This document shows, piece after piece, positions 26,712-36,542 of a DNA stretch of 37,024 bases. Each line of letters starts with the position of its first letter. Within the stretch, counting starts at the first letter, position 1. The DNA is from Gilliamella sp. Choc5-1 (lineage in GTDB: Bacteria > Pseudomonadota > Gammaproteobacteria > Enterobacterales > Orbaceae): the NCBI RefSeq assembly GCF_001690595.1, contig NZ_LZHH01000033.1, positions 1-37,024 on the forward strand, written 5' to 3'. A model generated the notes under the pieces. The model was not told the origin of the DNA. It saw nothing but the letters and a program-made list of their open reading frames with translations, and ran no database searches. A program made the translations under genes and the position numbers.

Positions 26712-27467
26712 TTTTATTTCTGTACCACAAATTAGGCATGGCTTGCCATCCCGCCCATAAACGAGTAACTCCTGTGCAAAATATCCAGGTTTGCCATCAG
26801 ACTGAAGAAAATCCTTTAGTGTTGTTCCGCCTTGTTCAATTGATTTGGTAAGAACTTGTTTAATGGAAGCAACCAATCTTTCAAATTCATTAAATTGTAA
26901 AGTGTTGACTTTACGATTAGGATTAATTTTAGCCATAAATAACGATTCAGAAGCGTAAATATTACCGACTCCAACCACAATATGGTTATCCATAATCCAG
27001 CTTTTAATGGGTACTTGACGATTTCGGGCTTTTTCGAATAGATATTCCGCTGAAAATTCATGGCTTAAAGGCTCTGGTCCCAAATGTTGTAATTGAGATA
27101 TTTCACCTAATGAATTTGCCCAAAGCCAAGATCCAAAACGCCTAGGATCGGTATAACGTAATATGACACCATTTCCTAAAACTAGATCGATATGATCGTG
27201 CTTCTCTGCTTTTTGGCGGTTTTGTAAAATACGCAAGCTACCTGACATTCCCAAATGAATCACAATCCAATTGTTAGATAGCTGTAATAATAAATATTTT
27301 GCACGGCGTTTTATATCTAAAATCACTTGTCCATGAGCATTACTTATAGCCCTATCAACCGGCCAGCGTAATTTAGATTGTCGAACAATAATTTTATCTA
27401 TAGTTTGTCCCTTTAAATACGGTAAGATGCCTCGGCGACTTGTTTCAACTTCCGGTAATTCAGGCAT
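26658..27467 (-). CDS. mutM: Formamidopyrimidine-DNA glycosylase (Fpg/MutM)
   Basis: This bifunctional glycosylase/AP lyase removes 8-oxoguanine and formamidopyrimidines. It has 269 aa, as in E. coli. The N-terminal catalytic Pro and Glu ([13 protein letters not shown]) and K57 in KRRAKYLLL are present, followed by LGMSG, the helix-two-turn-helix region with NIYASESLF, and the C-terminal zinc finger (CLICGTEI, then YCENCQK). It starts 10 bases after the mrcB stop, so it is the second gene of an mrcB-mutM unit. A short stem (TGCCA/TGGCA) overlaps its stop codon and is followed by TCTTTTT, a weak possible terminator. Confidence 0.97.
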   Translation of the reverse strand: MPELPEVETSRRGILPYLKGQTIDKIIVRQSKLRWPVDRAISNAHGQVILDIKRRAKYLLLQLSNNWIVIHLGMSGSLRILQNRQKAEKHDHIDLVLGNGVILRYTDPRRFGSWLWANSLGEISQLQHLGPEPLSHEFSAEYLFEKARNRQVPIKSWIMDNHIVVGVGNIYASESLFMAKINPNRKVNTLQFNEFERLVASIKQVLTKSIEQGGTTLKDFLQSDGKPGYFAQELLVYGRDGKPCLICGTEIKSQKIGQRNTFYCENCQK

Positions 27468-27477
27468 ATTATTCCCC

Positions 27478-29802
27478 CTAGTTATTTAATAGGTCTGTAA
27501 CCCAAGTTGGAGCTTGCTGAGCAGGCACTGACTGCTTATTGCCAGTACATAAGCTCTGAGGATTAATCGTCCATACGGGTAAAGATCGAATGCCACTTCC
27601 ATTACATTGCCACTGTCCATCACTATCAATAGGCACCATAAAAATATTTTGAGGCTGTGGCAATACTAATTTCTTTGGTGGGTTATTTTGTAAATATTCA
27701 CTATAAATTTTTAGCGCTCCAGTTGCCCCTGTCAATTTCATTGGAGAATGATCATCTAAACCAATCCAAATAACAGCAACATTTTTACCGTCAATCCCTG
27801 TAAACCAGCTATCACGAGAATCATTACTTGTTCCTGTCTTAGCAGCTAAATTAAACGAACCGTATTTAGCTTTTAATGAACGAGATGTCCCCGAATTAAC
27901 CACTTGTTGCATAGCATAAGTCGTTAAATAAGCCGATTGTTGAGATACTGCCTGAAGTTGTTGAGGATAGCTTTGATAAACTAACTCGCCTTTATCTGTC
28001 AACACATATCTTAAAATAGAAAGTGGAGAACGTTGACCATTATTAGCTATCGTTTGAAACATCTGTGCAGTTTCTAACGGTGTTAATTCTAAAGCACCAA
28101 GTAACCTTGATGGTAAATTAGGTATACGCTCTGCTGGTACGCCCAACGCTTGTAAAGTATTCTTTGTTGCATCAAGCCCCAATGCCATACCTAAATTAAC
28201 AGTAGGTACATTGAGTGAAAGCGCTAGTGCGTCGACCAACATAACACGATCGCGAAATTTACGATCATAGTTTTTCGGTTCCCAATACCCCCCACCATCA
28301 AGCTTAATCGATAAAGGGTTATCGTTAAGCCAAGTATTAAGTTGGTAATGATCGGGTTGTCCAAGTGCGGTTAAATAAGTTGACGGTTTAGCTAATGAAC
28401 CAATCGCTCGCTGAGTTAACCAAGCACGATTATAACCCGGATAACGCGGCTCTGCGCTACCAATAATAGCGCGAATTTCCCCAGTCTCGCGACTCACAAT
28501 CACCATTGCTGTTTGTAATTCTTTATTGGTTGATGTACGTAGTTTCTCAATTTCATTAGTAACCGCTTGCTCTGCAGCAGATTGAGCCACAGGATCAAAG
28601 GTAGTAAAAATCTTCATACCAGACAAATGATCTGCTTTATCACCTAATTGTTTTCGAAGTTCACTGCGCACAACTTGCATAAATGCTGGTTGTGGTGAAA
28701 TCACACCACCTTTAGGTAGAACTGTTAGTGGGCGCTGACTTAATAAAGTATACAGCTCATCGTCAATAATACCTTGCTGCTCAGCGAGTTTTAAAACCAC
28801 ATTACGACGTTCTATAACTTGTTGAGGTTGTGTCCAAGGATTATATAGCGAAGCTCCTTTTACCATACCAACCAGCACTGCTTGCTGATCCAATGTAAGT
28901 TCATTAACTGGACGACCAAAATAGTAAAGACTAGCTAATGGAAACCCATGGATCTCTTCACTACCCGCTTGTCCAAAATATACTTCATTTAAATAAAGTT
29001 CTAAAATACGCTCTTTGCTATAACGGCCATCCAAAATCAACGCCATATATGCCTCACGTATTTTGCGACTTAAACTACGTTCGTTAGTTAAAAAAAGGTT
29101 TTTGACTGTTTGCTGAGTTAATGTACTTCCACCTTCAGTACGGCCAGTTGTTAAATTAACAAAAATCGCACGACCAATAGAGTATAAACTTACGCCATGA
29201 TGATCATAAAAACGTTTATCTTCCGTTGCGACTAATGTTTTTAATAATGAATCAGGAAACTTCTTTAATGGAATAAACAACCGTTGTTCACCATTTGGAG
29301 AATGCATCATCGTAATTAATTTAGGATCAATCTTAAGCAATCCAAAATCACGCCCTGAATCTAGATTAGTAATACGATCAATACGATTTTCATAAAAAGT
29401 TATTCTGACTCTAAAAGCTTGCTCTTCACCATCAGGAAAAGTAAAAGGTCGACGATAAATTTCAACCGCATCATTTCTTACAATAAATTCGCCTGGACGA
29501 GTAGCTTTGGTATCTTGTTGACGATATTGCGCACCAACTAATATTGTTACCACATCATTTAGACTATATTCACTATCTGGTTCAAGATCAATAATTTGTC
29601 CATAAACTGCAGCCGGTAATTCCCACACATTCCCATCAATTCGCTCTTTAATCTGCTGATCAAGATAGATGCCATAAATAATAGCCACAGGGACTAAGAC
29701 AAGAAATAACTTAAACAGTAATACTAAAAATCTGCGCCACAGTGTAGGATTTTTAGTTTTTTTTGAAGATCTTTTTTTTGTTGTTTTAGCTGATGTGTTC
29801 AA
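27478..29802 (-). CDS. mrcB: Penicillin-binding protein 1B
   Basis: This bifunctional class A peptidoglycan synthase sits in the inner membrane. In 774 aa it has a basic cytoplasmic tail ([10 protein letters not shown]), a membrane helix (about 25-45), a UB2H-like region (about 60-150), a GT51 transglycosylase domain with catalytic E194 ([13 protein letters not shown]) and [15 protein letters not shown]. The transpeptidase domain has the nucleophile S469 ([11 protein letters not shown]), [10 protein letters not shown] and [14 protein letters not shown]. coli PBP1B is longer (844), mainly at its ends. Partners CpoB, TolB and Pal are encoded in this window. Confidence 0.96.
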   Translation of the reverse strand: MNTSAKTTKKRSSKKTKNPTLWRRFLVLLFKLFLVLVPVAIIYGIYLDQQIKERIDGNVWELPAAVYGQIIDLEPDSEYSLNDVVTILVGAQYRQQDTKATRPGEFIVRNDAVEIYRRPFTFPDGEEQAFRVRITFYENRIDRITNLDSGRDFGLLKIDPKLITMMHSPNGEQRLFIPLKKFPDSLLKTLVATEDKRFYDHHGVSLYSIGRAIFVNLTTGRTEGGSTLTQQTVKNLFLTNERSLSRKIREAYMALILDGRYSKERILELYLNEVYFGQAGSEEIHGFPLASLYYFGRPVNELTLDQQAVLVGMVKGASLYNPWTQPQQVIERRNVVLKLAEQQGIIDDELYTLLSQRPLTVLPKGGVISPQPAFMQVVRSELRKQLGDKADHLSGMKIFTTFDPVAQSAAEQAVTNEIEKLRTSTNKELQTAMVIVSRETGEIRAIIGSAEPRYPGYNRAWLTQRAIGSLAKPSTYLTALGQPDHYQLNTWLNDNPLSIKLDGGGYWEPKNYDRKFRDRVMLVDALALSLNVPTVNLGMALGLDATKNTLQALGVPAERIPNLPSRLLGALELTPLETAQMFQTIANNGQRSPLSILRYVLTDKGELVYQSYPQQLQAVSQQSAYLTTYAMQQVVNSGTSRSLKAKYGSFNLAAKTGTSNDSRDSWFTGIDGKNVAVIWIGLDDHSPMKLTGATGALKIYSEYLQNNPPKKLVLPQPQNIFMVPIDSDGQWQCNGSGIRSLPVWTINPQSLCTGNKQSVPAQQAPTWVTDLLNN

Positions 29803-29930
29803 AGTGCACCTAACATTTATTATTCAATAAAATTAGCTTATGATAACATAATTTTTTGGTGATACCTTTCCCTTATTTTGTCAAAAACTTAAAGTAAATA
29901 GGAATTTAAGTATGAAATAAATACATAAAT

Positions 29931-31283
29931 TTAAAACTCTAGCTGTGAGCTAATACTTTTCACTTTTGACAAAAATGCTTTTTTCGATTTACCTGTTAAT
30001 CCTTCTGAAATAGGTAAACTTGCTGTTAAAGGATTAACTGGCTTATTATTAATATGTAATTCAAAGTGCAAATGAGGTCCTGTGGAACGACCTGTATTTC
30101 CTGATAACCCGATTTTATCACCTTGCTTAACCTGCTGACCTGGTTTGACTAATATTTTATCCAAGTGCATATAAGTTGTCATATATTGACGCCCATGCCG
30201 AATAGCAATATAGTTACCCGCTGAGCCACTATACTTTGCAATTACTACTTCACCATTACCAACAGATAATACGGGTGTACCGCGCGATACAGCAAAATCA
30301 ACACCATTATGTGGAGCTATTTGTCCTGTAACTGGATGTAAACGACGGGGGTTAAATCCAGAAGAAACACGGGCTTTTTTTGCTAAAGGGTAACGAAAAA
30401 AGCTTTGAGATAAACTATTACTGTTGATGTCATAATATTTACCATCATCAGCTAAAATAGCATAATAATCTTTGGTTCCATTTTTAACTCGAACACCTAG
30501 CAACTGACTATTAGATAAACTTTTACCACGCATTTCTCGCGTTAAAACAACTGAAAACTTATCACCAACCTGTAATCGCCGAAAATCTAAACGCCACTGT
30601 AAAGCACGAGTTATTATAGCAATTTCATTACTTGTTAGCCCACTTTTACGGGCATCAGCGACAAAACTAGATTTAATATCGCCTTTTATAACAACATTTT
30701 GTGGTACAACCTCAGCTATTTCCGAACTTTCTATAAAGTTACCATCCAATTTTTCATAAATTCGAATATTATTGCTTGATATTGTCCAATTAAAAGTTTG
30801 TAAATTATGATTTTCATCAGTTGTCCAACTAATTTGCTGTCCTATTCTTAAATTTGCAAGTTGCTTAAATTTAGTTGTTAATTGATAAATATCATTTCGA
30901 TTAACATTATAGCGAAGTAAGATATCATGCAAAGTATCACCACGTACGATTGTATATTGTACAGAGTTATCTTTATCATCAACAATATCATCTAATTCGT
31001 CTTTAGTGATCTCATCTTCTGGAATATCTGATGATTCCGTAACAACCGCAGGCTTTCCATTTACTATCTCAACGCTTTCATCATCTGTAGCAGAAAAATG
31101 GATATTATCAGTTACAGTAGTTTCAACTTGTGGTGTTAAAGGAACATAAACAGTTCTATCCAAATTGAGTGGACGCCACAAAATAGAAAATAAGATCACA
31201 ATGAAAAGCCCCCCCAGTATTGAAAAATAGGGAATCTTAAAATTATTTTTTTCAAAATCAGGGGATTTTATTTGTCTTGCCAA
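29931..31283 (-). CDS. mepM: Murein DD-endopeptidase MepM (YebA)
   Basis: This membrane-anchored M23 metallopeptidase cuts D-Ala-mDAP cross-links to make space for new glycan strands. It has 450 aa (E. coli 440): a membrane segment at about 18-38, a LysM-type module (about 113-160, VRGDTLHDILLRYNVN), a central OapA-like region, and the peptidase domain near 310-420. The zinc motifs are HNGVDFAV (HxxxD) and HLHFEL (HxH), and TYMHLDKILVKPGQ also matches. It starts 28 bases after znuA's stop on the same strand, the same mepM-znuA order as in E. coli, so it may share zinc-responsive expression. Confidence 0.95.
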   Translation of the reverse strand: MARQIKSPDFEKNNFKIPYFSILGGLFIVILFSILWRPLNLDRTVYVPLTPQVETTVTDNIHFSATDDESVEIVNGKPAVVTESSDIPEDEITKDELDDIVDDKDNSVQYTIVRGDTLHDILLRYNVNRNDIYQLTTKFKQLANLRIGQQISWTTDENHNLQTFNWTISSNNIRIYEKLDGNFIESSEIAEVVPQNVVIKGDIKSSFVADARKSGLTSNEIAIITRALQWRLDFRRLQVGDKFSVVLTREMRGKSLSNSQLLGVRVKNGTKDYYAILADDGKYYDINSNSLSQSFFRYPLAKKARVSSGFNPRRLHPVTGQIAPHNGVDFAVSRGTPVLSVGNGEVVIAKYSGSAGNYIAIRHGRQYMTTYMHLDKILVKPGQQVKQGDKIGLSGNTGRSTGPHLHFELHINNKPVNPLTASLPISEGLTGKSKKAFLSKVKSISSQLEF

Positions 31284-31311
31284 AATTAACCTTAACTATT
31301 TATTACTAAAG

Positions 31312-32283
31312 CTAGTTTTTATCTAAACAATCCAACAGTTGCTGTGTTAATTTTGATAAAAATTGTGAATATGCATCTTTGGAAAGAGCGATTCCTGTCC
31401 CTAATGGATTCAATTCTCCAATTCGAACATTTGTTCCATTCACTAATTTTTCAATAACAGCAGGGCTAAACTGTGGTTCTCGAAATACACATACCGCTTG
31501 GTGTTCTTTAAGCTCCTGTTGAATTGCATAAACTTTTTGAACACCTGGCTGAACCGCTGGGTTTATAGTAAAACTACCTAGATTTTTTAATCCGAACTGC
31601 GTCTCAAAATAGCCATAGGCATCATGAAACACAAAATACCCTCTATTTTGTACGGTAATTAGTTTTTTTGCAATGTTTTGTTCGGTTTCTGTAAGGTTAA
31701 TGATGAATTCGTTTAGATTTTCATCAATTAATGTGCTTTTATCTGGATACAGTGTAACAAGCTTATCATGAATTGATTGTGCAATAATTTTAGCAATTTT
31801 AGGTGAAAGCCAAATATGCTCATCATACTCACCATGATTATGGTGATGGTGATGGTGATCTTGATTGATAAGATCATGAGAATGAGTATCTTCGTGCTCA
31901 TTTTCATCATGACTAGTTCTAAGCAATGATTTGATTTCGGGTACACTCATTAATTCAATTTGTTTTTTCCTATCTATACTTTTTAGGACTGTTGGCATAA
32001 AAACTTCCATATCTTCACCAACCCAAATTACAAGATCAGCTGACTTGAGTTTAGCTAAATCAGATGGCTTTAAATAATAGGTATGAGGGGAGGCGCCATC
32101 AGGAAGTAAAATGCCTGTATCAGTTACCCCTGAAGCAATCGCTTCAGTAATAAAACCTATCGGTTTTACAGATGAAATAACTTTCGCGTTAGCATAATTA
32201 ATTGAGCTTTGAACAAACACTAATGAGCCAAATATCAAAAAAGAGGCTAATAGCTTACTATTTAGTAGAATATATTTTTTCAC
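31312..32283 (-). CDS. znuA: Zinc ABC transporter, substrate-binding protein ZnuA
   Basis: This periplasmic high-affinity zinc-binding protein of the A-1 cluster has 323 aa with a signal peptide of about 33 residues. Zinc ligands lie in GASPHTYYLKPSD, in YDEHIWLSPK and in FHDAYGYFE. A His- and acid-rich loop characteristic of zinc, not manganese, binders covers about residues 122-155 and includes six consecutive His. It is divergent from znuCB across a 93-base region that carries a Zur palindrome. Confidence 0.96.
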   Translation of the reverse strand: MKKYILLNSKLLASFLIFGSLVFVQSSINYANAKVISSVKPIGFITEAIASGVTDTGILLPDGASPHTYYLKPSDLAKLKSADLVIWVGEDMEVFMPTVLKSIDRKKQIELMSVPEIKSLLRTSHDENEHEDTHSHDLINQDHHHHHHNHGEYDEHIWLSPKIAKIIAQSIHDKLVTLYPDKSTLIDENLNEFIINLTETEQNIAKKLITVQNRGYFVFHDAYGYFETQFGLKNLGSFTINPAVQPGVQKVYAIQQELKEHQAVCVFREPQFSPAVIEKLVNGTNVRIGELNPLGTGIALSKDAYSQFLSKLTQQLLDCLDKN

Positions 32284-32297
32284 AAAGTTATCCTATA

Positions 32298-32344
32298 TTT
32301 ATAGAGTATGATAAAATGTAGTTATCAATTGTTATAATATAACA
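32298..32344. promoter_or_regulatory. Zur operator and divergent znuA/znuCB promoter region
   Basis: TGTTATAATATAACA at 32330-32344 is a perfect 7-1-7 palindrome and agrees with the gammaproteobacterial Zur core. On the minus strand TTGATA (32328-32323) and TATAAA (32303-32298) make a possible znuA promoter with a long 19-base spacer. On the plus strand TATAAT (32333-32338) lies inside the palindrome and may be the znuC -10. Zinc-loaded Zur would therefore block both directions. Confidence 0.85.
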
Positions 32345-32376
32345 TAACAAATTTACGGGCAAGGGTACTTAGCTAT

Positions 32377-33120
32377 ATGATGACGCCATTAATTTCACTT
32401 AATAATGTTTCTGTAGAAATTAACCATCAAAAAATATTATATGATGTTTCATTATCACTTCATCTTAATCAAATTATTACAATACTAGGGCCTAATGGCG
32501 CAGGTAAATCAACGCTTGTAAAAGTGATTTTAGGGTTGATTTCATATACATCAGGGACAATAACGCGTATACCTAATTTAACAGTTGGTTATGTACCACA
32601 ATCAATCAATTTAAATTCAGCTCTACCTATTACCGTCAAACGTTTTATGCATCTAAATAGACGATTAACTAATAAAGACATTATCAATACGCTATCAATG
32701 GTAAAAGCTGAATATTTGATGAACAAATCGATGCATCAACTATCTGGAGGTGAATTACAACGTGTTTTACTAGCTCAAGCTCTAGCAAAACAGCCTCAAT
32801 TATTAATTCTTGATGAACCAACTCAAGGAGTAGATGTCAATGGACAGGTATTATTATATGATTTAATTATTAACGCAAAAAAACAGTTTAATTGCGGTGT
32901 TTTAATGGTTTCTCATGATCTTCATCTAGTAATGGCAAAAACGGATGAGGTAATTTGTTTAAATCATCACGTTTGTTGTTCTGGTACACCTGCGAATGTT
33001 TCTAATGCCCCAGAGTTTATTTCGCTTTTTGGTAAACATAACGCATCACAAATCGCTATTTATAAGCACCATCACAATCATCTGCATGATTGTTGCAAAC
33101 ATTCTATTGAGAAAAATTAA
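32377..33120 (+). CDS. znuC: Zinc ABC transporter, ATP-binding protein ZnuC
   Basis: This is the cytoplasmic ATPase of the ZnuABC zinc importer. In 247 aa it has Walker [10 protein letters not shown] (38-46), the Q-loop in YVPQS, the signature LSGGELQR, Walker [13 protein letters not shown] and the switch His in MVSHDLH. The C-terminal tail is rich in His and Cys ([14 protein letters not shown]), like the His-rich tail of E. coli ZnuC, and may sense zinc. An ATG follows immediately after the first ATG (32380), so the start could be one codon later. znuB follows after 31 bases. Confidence 0.96.
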   Translation: MMTPLISLNNVSVEINHQKILYDVSLSLHLNQIITILGPNGAGKSTLVKVILGLISYTSGTITRIPNLTVGYVPQSINLNSALPITVKRFMHLNRRLTNKDIINTLSMVKAEYLMNKSMHQLSGGELQRVLLAQALAKQPQLLILDEPTQGVDVNGQVLLYDLIINAKKQFNCGVLMVSHDLHLVMAKTDEVICLNHHVCCSGTPANVSNAPEFISLFGKHNASQIAIYKHHHNHLHDCCKHSIEKN

Positions 33121-33151
33121 CAAACTATTTGCTTAATTATGGAAAAAAATA

Positions 33152-33952
33152 ATGATTGAGTTACTATTGCCTCCTTTGTTAGCAGGACTATGTTTAACTA
33201 GTATAACTGGGCCTTTGGGTACTTTTGTTGTTTGGCGAAGAATGTCTTATTTTGGTGATACTTTATCACATGCAGCTTTGCTTGGGATCTCATTCGGCTT
33301 TTTACTAAATATCAATTTATTTTATGCTGTCATTTTTATCACAATTTTACTTGCTTTAGGATTGATTTGGTTAGAAGCACAAAAACAGCTTCCTATTGAT
33401 ACTTTACTTGGCATTTTAGCTCATAGTGCATTATCACTTGGATTAGTAGTAATTAGTTTAATGAAAAATATTCGCATTGATTTGATGGGATATCTATTTG
33501 GAGATCTTTTATCTGTAACATACTCAGATCTTTATCAAATTACTATTTGTGTCATACTCATTGGTGCTTTATTTTTTTGGAAATGGAATAACATTTTATT
33601 TATTACTGTGAGCGAAGAGTTAGCTTTTAGTCATGGCATTAATGTGCAGTTCACAAAATTGTTTTTAGTGTTATTATTAGCATTAACAATAGGCCTGTCA
33701 ATGAAATTTGTTGGCGCGCTAATTATTACGTCTTTACTTATCATCCCTGCAGCAACAGCCAAATATTATTCAAAAACCCCTGAAGCAATGGTGTTAATTG
33801 CCATTATAATAGGTATGTTATCAATTATTTCGGGATTAATATTCTCATTTTTTTATGACACACCAACTGGTCCATCAATAGTATTAAGCAATACTTGTCT
33901 ATTTTTTATATCATTATTTATTTCAAAAGTGATTTTATATAAACAATCCTAA
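33152..33952 (+). CDS. znuB: Zinc ABC transporter, permease ZnuB
   Basis: This inner-membrane permease of the ABC-3 family forms the channel of ZnuABC. It has 266 aa (E. coli 261) with about eight membrane segments. Family motifs are [26 protein letters not shown] near the N-terminus, [12 protein letters not shown] in the middle, and [29 protein letters not shown] precedes the ATG. It completes the znuCB operon. A 7-1-7 palindrome (CCATTTA/TAAATGG, 33992-34006) lies 39 bases after its stop. Confidence 0.96.
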   Translation: MIELLLPPLLAGLCLTSITGPLGTFVVWRRMSYFGDTLSHAALLGISFGFLLNINLFYAVIFITILLALGLIWLEAQKQLPIDTLLGILAHSALSLGLVVISLMKNIRIDLMGYLFGDLLSVTYSDLYQITICVILIGALFFWKWNNILFITVSEELAFSHGINVQFTKLFLVLLLALTIGLSMKFVGALIITSLLIIPAATAKYYSKTPEAMVLIAIIIGMLSIISGLIFSFFYDTPTGPSIVLSNTCLFFISLFISKVILYKQS

Positions 33953-34075
33953 AATTATTGCAAAATTAAATTATTTATTGTGTGATGTATCCCATTTATT
34001 AAATGGCTTAATACTTAGCTTAAGATCTTTCTAATATCATAATAGTGAAATACACTATATTAATGATTATAAATT

Positions 34076-35599
34076 ATGTCACTTGCAATTATTTATACAC
34101 GGGCATCTATTGGAATACAAGCCCCTTTAATAAACGTTGAAGTTCATATTAGCAATGGGATGCCGGGCTTTGTTTTAGTTGGTCTACCTGAAGCAACAGT
34201 TAAAGAATCTAAAGATCGAGTGAGAAGTGCTATTATTAATAGCGGTTTTACTTTTCCAGCTAAAAAAATAACAGTAAACTTATCTCCAGCTGATTTACCT
34301 AAAGAAGGAAGTCGCTTTGATTTACCAATAGCTATTGCCATTCTTGCCGCAACACAACAAATTCCAACAGAAAATTTATCACATTATGAGTTTTTGGGGG
34401 AATTAGCGCTATCTGGAAATATTAGAGCGGTAAAGGGAGCAATTCCTGCAGCTATTTCTTCTAAAAAGAATAAACGTACCTTAATAATTTCAGCCGAAAA
34501 CCAATCTGAAATTTCATTGATTCATAAAAATAACACATTGATTACAAACAACTTATTAGAGCTGTGTCAATATTTATATAAACAAATTGATTTACCGAGT
34601 GTACAATATCGTAAATATCAAGATGTTGATAATAATTTAGCCTGCCTACAAGATATAATCGGACAAGAACACGCCAAGAGAGCATTGGAAATAGCAGCAG
34701 CTGGTGGACACAATTTATTATTAATTGGACCTCCAGGAACAGGTAAAACAATGTTAGCTACTCGTTTAACATCTTTATTACCACAATTATCTGATGATGA
34801 AGCACTTGAAAGTGCAGCAATAACAAGTCTAGTTAGCCCAAATGGTTCAATCAAAAATTGGCGTAAAAGACCTTTTAGATCACCACACCATAGTGCATCA
34901 ACTGCAGCACTAGTTGGTGGAGGAACCATACCTAAACCTGGAGAGATTTCACTAGCACATAATGGGATATTATTTTTAGATGAATTACCAGAGTTTAATC
35001 GAAAAGTATTAGACGCTTTGAGAGAGCCTATTGAATCTGGTGAAATTATCATTTCAAGAGCCAATGCAAAAATAAAATTTCCCGCAAAGTTCCAACTAAT
35101 AGCAGCAATGAATCCAAGTCCAACAGGACATTATCAAGGAACTCATAATAGAACAACTCCACAACAGACTATTCGTTATTTAAATAGACTATCAGGTCCA
35201 TTTCTTGATAGGTTTGATATTTCTATTGAAGTTCCATTATTACCCAAAGGAACATTAAGTCAAAAAACAATTTCAGCAGAATCAACTGAAACCGTAAAAA
35301 AGCGTGTTTTACAAGCAAGAAATATTCAATTTAAAAGAAATAATAAATTAAATAGTCAATTATGTGCAAAAGAGATTCAATGCTATTGTCAATTATCAGA
35401 TGAAAATAGTGAATATTTAGAGCAAGCATTAATTAAATTGGGGCTATCTGCTAGAGCATGGCATAGAATATTAAAAGTATCGCGCACAATTGCTGATTTA
35501 GATAAATCAAAAGATATAGAACGAAAACATATTTCAGAAGCATTAAGTTATCGTTCTATGGATAGGTTACTAATTCAATTACACAAAAATATTGGTTAA
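34076..35599 (+). CDS. comM: ComM/YifB AAA+ helicase-like protein (Mg-chelatase family)
   Basis: ComM is a hexameric AAA+ helicase that extends branch migration during natural transformation; in non-competent species the YifB role is unclear. The 507 aa comprise an N-terminal LonD-like domain (about 1-180: GMPGFVLVGLPEATVKES, LSPADLPKEGSRFDLPIA), an AAA+ core with Walker A GPPGTGKT and Walker B ILFLDELPEF, the conserved RPFRSPHHSAS, and a C-terminal ChlI-type domain (SARAWHRILKVSRTIADL). The length is as in E. coli. It is convergent with maoP with 4 bases between the stop codons. Confidence 0.95.
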   Translation: MSLAIIYTRASIGIQAPLINVEVHISNGMPGFVLVGLPEATVKESKDRVRSAIINSGFTFPAKKITVNLSPADLPKEGSRFDLPIAIAILAATQQIPTENLSHYEFLGELALSGNIRAVKGAIPAAISSKKNKRTLIISAENQSEISLIHKNNTLITNNLLELCQYLYKQIDLPSVQYRKYQDVDNNLACLQDIIGQEHAKRALEIAAAGGHNLLLIGPPGTGKTMLATRLTSLLPQLSDDEALESAAITSLVSPNGSIKNWRKRPFRSPHHSASTAALVGGGTIPKPGEISLAHNGILFLDELPEFNRKVLDALREPIESGEIIISRANAKIKFPAKFQLIAAMNPSPTGHYQGTHNRTTPQQTIRYLNRLSGPFLDRFDISIEVPLLPKGTLSQKTISAESTETVKKRVLQARNIQFKRNNKLNSQLCAKEIQCYCQLSDENSEYLEQALIKLGLSARAWHRILKVSRTIADLDKSKDIERKHISEALSYRSMDRLLIQLHKNIG

Positions 35600-35603
35600 A
35601 AAA

Positions 35604-35942
35604 TTAGTCATCGGTATCAACAAAATCGTCAATTACATCAACTTGTGGTTTTCCACCTGATAAGGTATGAAAACGTTTTGGTTTATTTATACGAGAAAGA
35701 TACTTCAGCCACGTTTTTTCAAAATCGGTAGATGGTTCTTTTTTGCCTTTACAAACGGCTAAAAATGATTTTTCATCAGCAGTAGTAGGTTTTTTTACTT
35801 CTGTATCAAGATCTCTAAAAGCACAGCCATATTTTTCTAAAATGAGTGCTTCTTTAATAGTGAAATCTCCATGACGAGAGAAACCTCTTGGATAATTTTT
35901 ACTATCGAAAAACCGTTGTTGACTCACAAAACTATCAGTCAT
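35604..35942 (-). CDS. maoP: Macrodomain organisation protein MaoP (YifE)
   Basis: This small cytoplasmic protein is needed in E. coli with its site maoS for Ori macrodomain organisation. It has 112 aa, identical in length to E. coli YifE, and the match is strong: RFFDSKNYPRGFSRHGDFTIKEA written in parts is RFFDSKNYPRGFSR then HGDFTIKEA, plus KPKRFHTLSGGKPQV and an acidic C-terminus. It lies between comM (convergent) and the tRNA-Trp/tRNA-Asp end of an rRNA operon. E. coli has hdfR between the tRNAs and maoP; that gene is absent here. Confidence 0.95.
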   Translation of the reverse strand: MTDSFVSQQRFFDSKNYPRGFSRHGDFTIKEALILEKYGCAFRDLDTEVKKPTTADEKSFLAVCKGKKEPSTDFEKTWLKYLSRINKPKRFHTLSGGKPQVDVIDDFVDTDD

Positions 35943-36014
35943 GTTTTATCCCCTTTAGTTGTAAAATTAGTTGGCGGGAATTATAATTAACTAAGTTATT
36001 CTGTAAACAAAATT

Positions 36015-36036
36015 CTTTTATTTATGTAAATAAAAG
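36015..36036. repeat. Perfect AT-rich palindrome between maoP and tRNA-Trp
   Basis: CTTTTATTTA (36015-36024) and TAAATAAAAG (36027-36036) are perfect 10-base arms around two bases. It may be a weak terminator for the rRNA-tRNA transcript, since the minus-strand product is followed by AATTTTG. It may also be an operator or site for the maoP region. The low GC content makes chance possible. Confidence 0.45.
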
Positions 36037-36076
36037 TAATTGAATGAACAAAATTAAATCAAATTAGTTGTTTTTT

Positions 36077-36152
36077 TGGCAGGGGCGGAGAGTCTCGAAC
36101 TCCCAACACCCGGTTTTGGAGACCGGTGCTCTACCAATTGAACTACGCCCCT
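36077..36152 (-). tRNA. tRNA-Trp (CCA)
   Basis: Full 76-base tRNA on the minus strand starting AGGGGCGTAGTTCAATTGG. Acceptor stem AGGGGCG/CGCCCCT, discriminator G and encoded CCA. The anticodon loop reads CTCCAAA (anticodon CCA) and the T-loop TTCGAGA. It is the last gene of the rRNA operon tail, after tRNA-Asp. Confidence 0.97.
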
Positions 36153-36160
36153 AAATAAGA

Positions 36161-36237
36161 TGGCGGAACGGACGGGGCTCGAACCCGCGACCCCCTGCGT
36201 GACAGGCAGGTATTCTAACCAACTGAACTACCGCTCC
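36161..36237 (-). tRNA. tRNA-Asp (GTC)
   Basis: Full 77-base tRNA on the minus strand starting GGAGCGGTAGTTCAGTTGG. Acceptor stem GGAGCGG/CCGTTCC with one G-T pair, discriminator G and encoded CCA. The anticodon loop is CTGTCAC (anticodon GTC). It lies between 5S and tRNA-Trp, the same order as at the end of E. coli rrnC. Confidence 0.97.
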
Positions 36238-36268
36238 ACCGTATTTGGTATGTATTATTAAATTTAAA

Positions 36269-36387
36269 AGTCTGGCGGCACCCTACTCTCACATGGGTAA
36301 TACCCACACTACCATCGGCACTACGGCGTTTCACTTCTGAGTTCGGCATGGGGTCAGGTGGGACCACCGCGCTATTACCGCCAGACA
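36269..36387 (-). rRNA. rrf: 5S ribosomal RNA
   Basis: The minus strand reads TGTCTGGCGGTAATAGCGCG at the 5' end, contains CCCCATGCCGAACTCAGAAG and ends with GTGCCGCCAGAC. The terminal helix pairs GTCTGGCGG with CCGCCAGAC. About 119 bases long; the ends are set by comparison with E. coli and may be off by a base or two. Confidence 0.95.
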
Positions 36388-36542
36388 TATTCTGTCTTCT
36401 CTTTCTCAACTGATGTCCATTATCTCATATCGACATCAATCGCTCAATTCGGAACAAACTGTTTTATCAATCCTTCTTCGTTTATCGATGCTTTTCTACG
36501 CTATCAATAACTCCTGCGTAACCCAAAACAACTCCGAGTTGT

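Noticed and set aside
33992-34006. Palindrome CCATTTA-T-TAAATGG before comM as a competence (CRP-S) site
   Set aside because: It does not match the TGCGA-N6-TCGCA pattern and is AT-rich; no support for a regulatory role.
34618-35064. Minus-strand ORF of 148 codons opposite comM
   Set aside because: Antisense to the AAA+ core of comM; its sequence is explained by that gene.
36215-36409. 64-codon ORF across tRNA-Asp and 5S
   Set aside because: Falls inside structural RNA genes.
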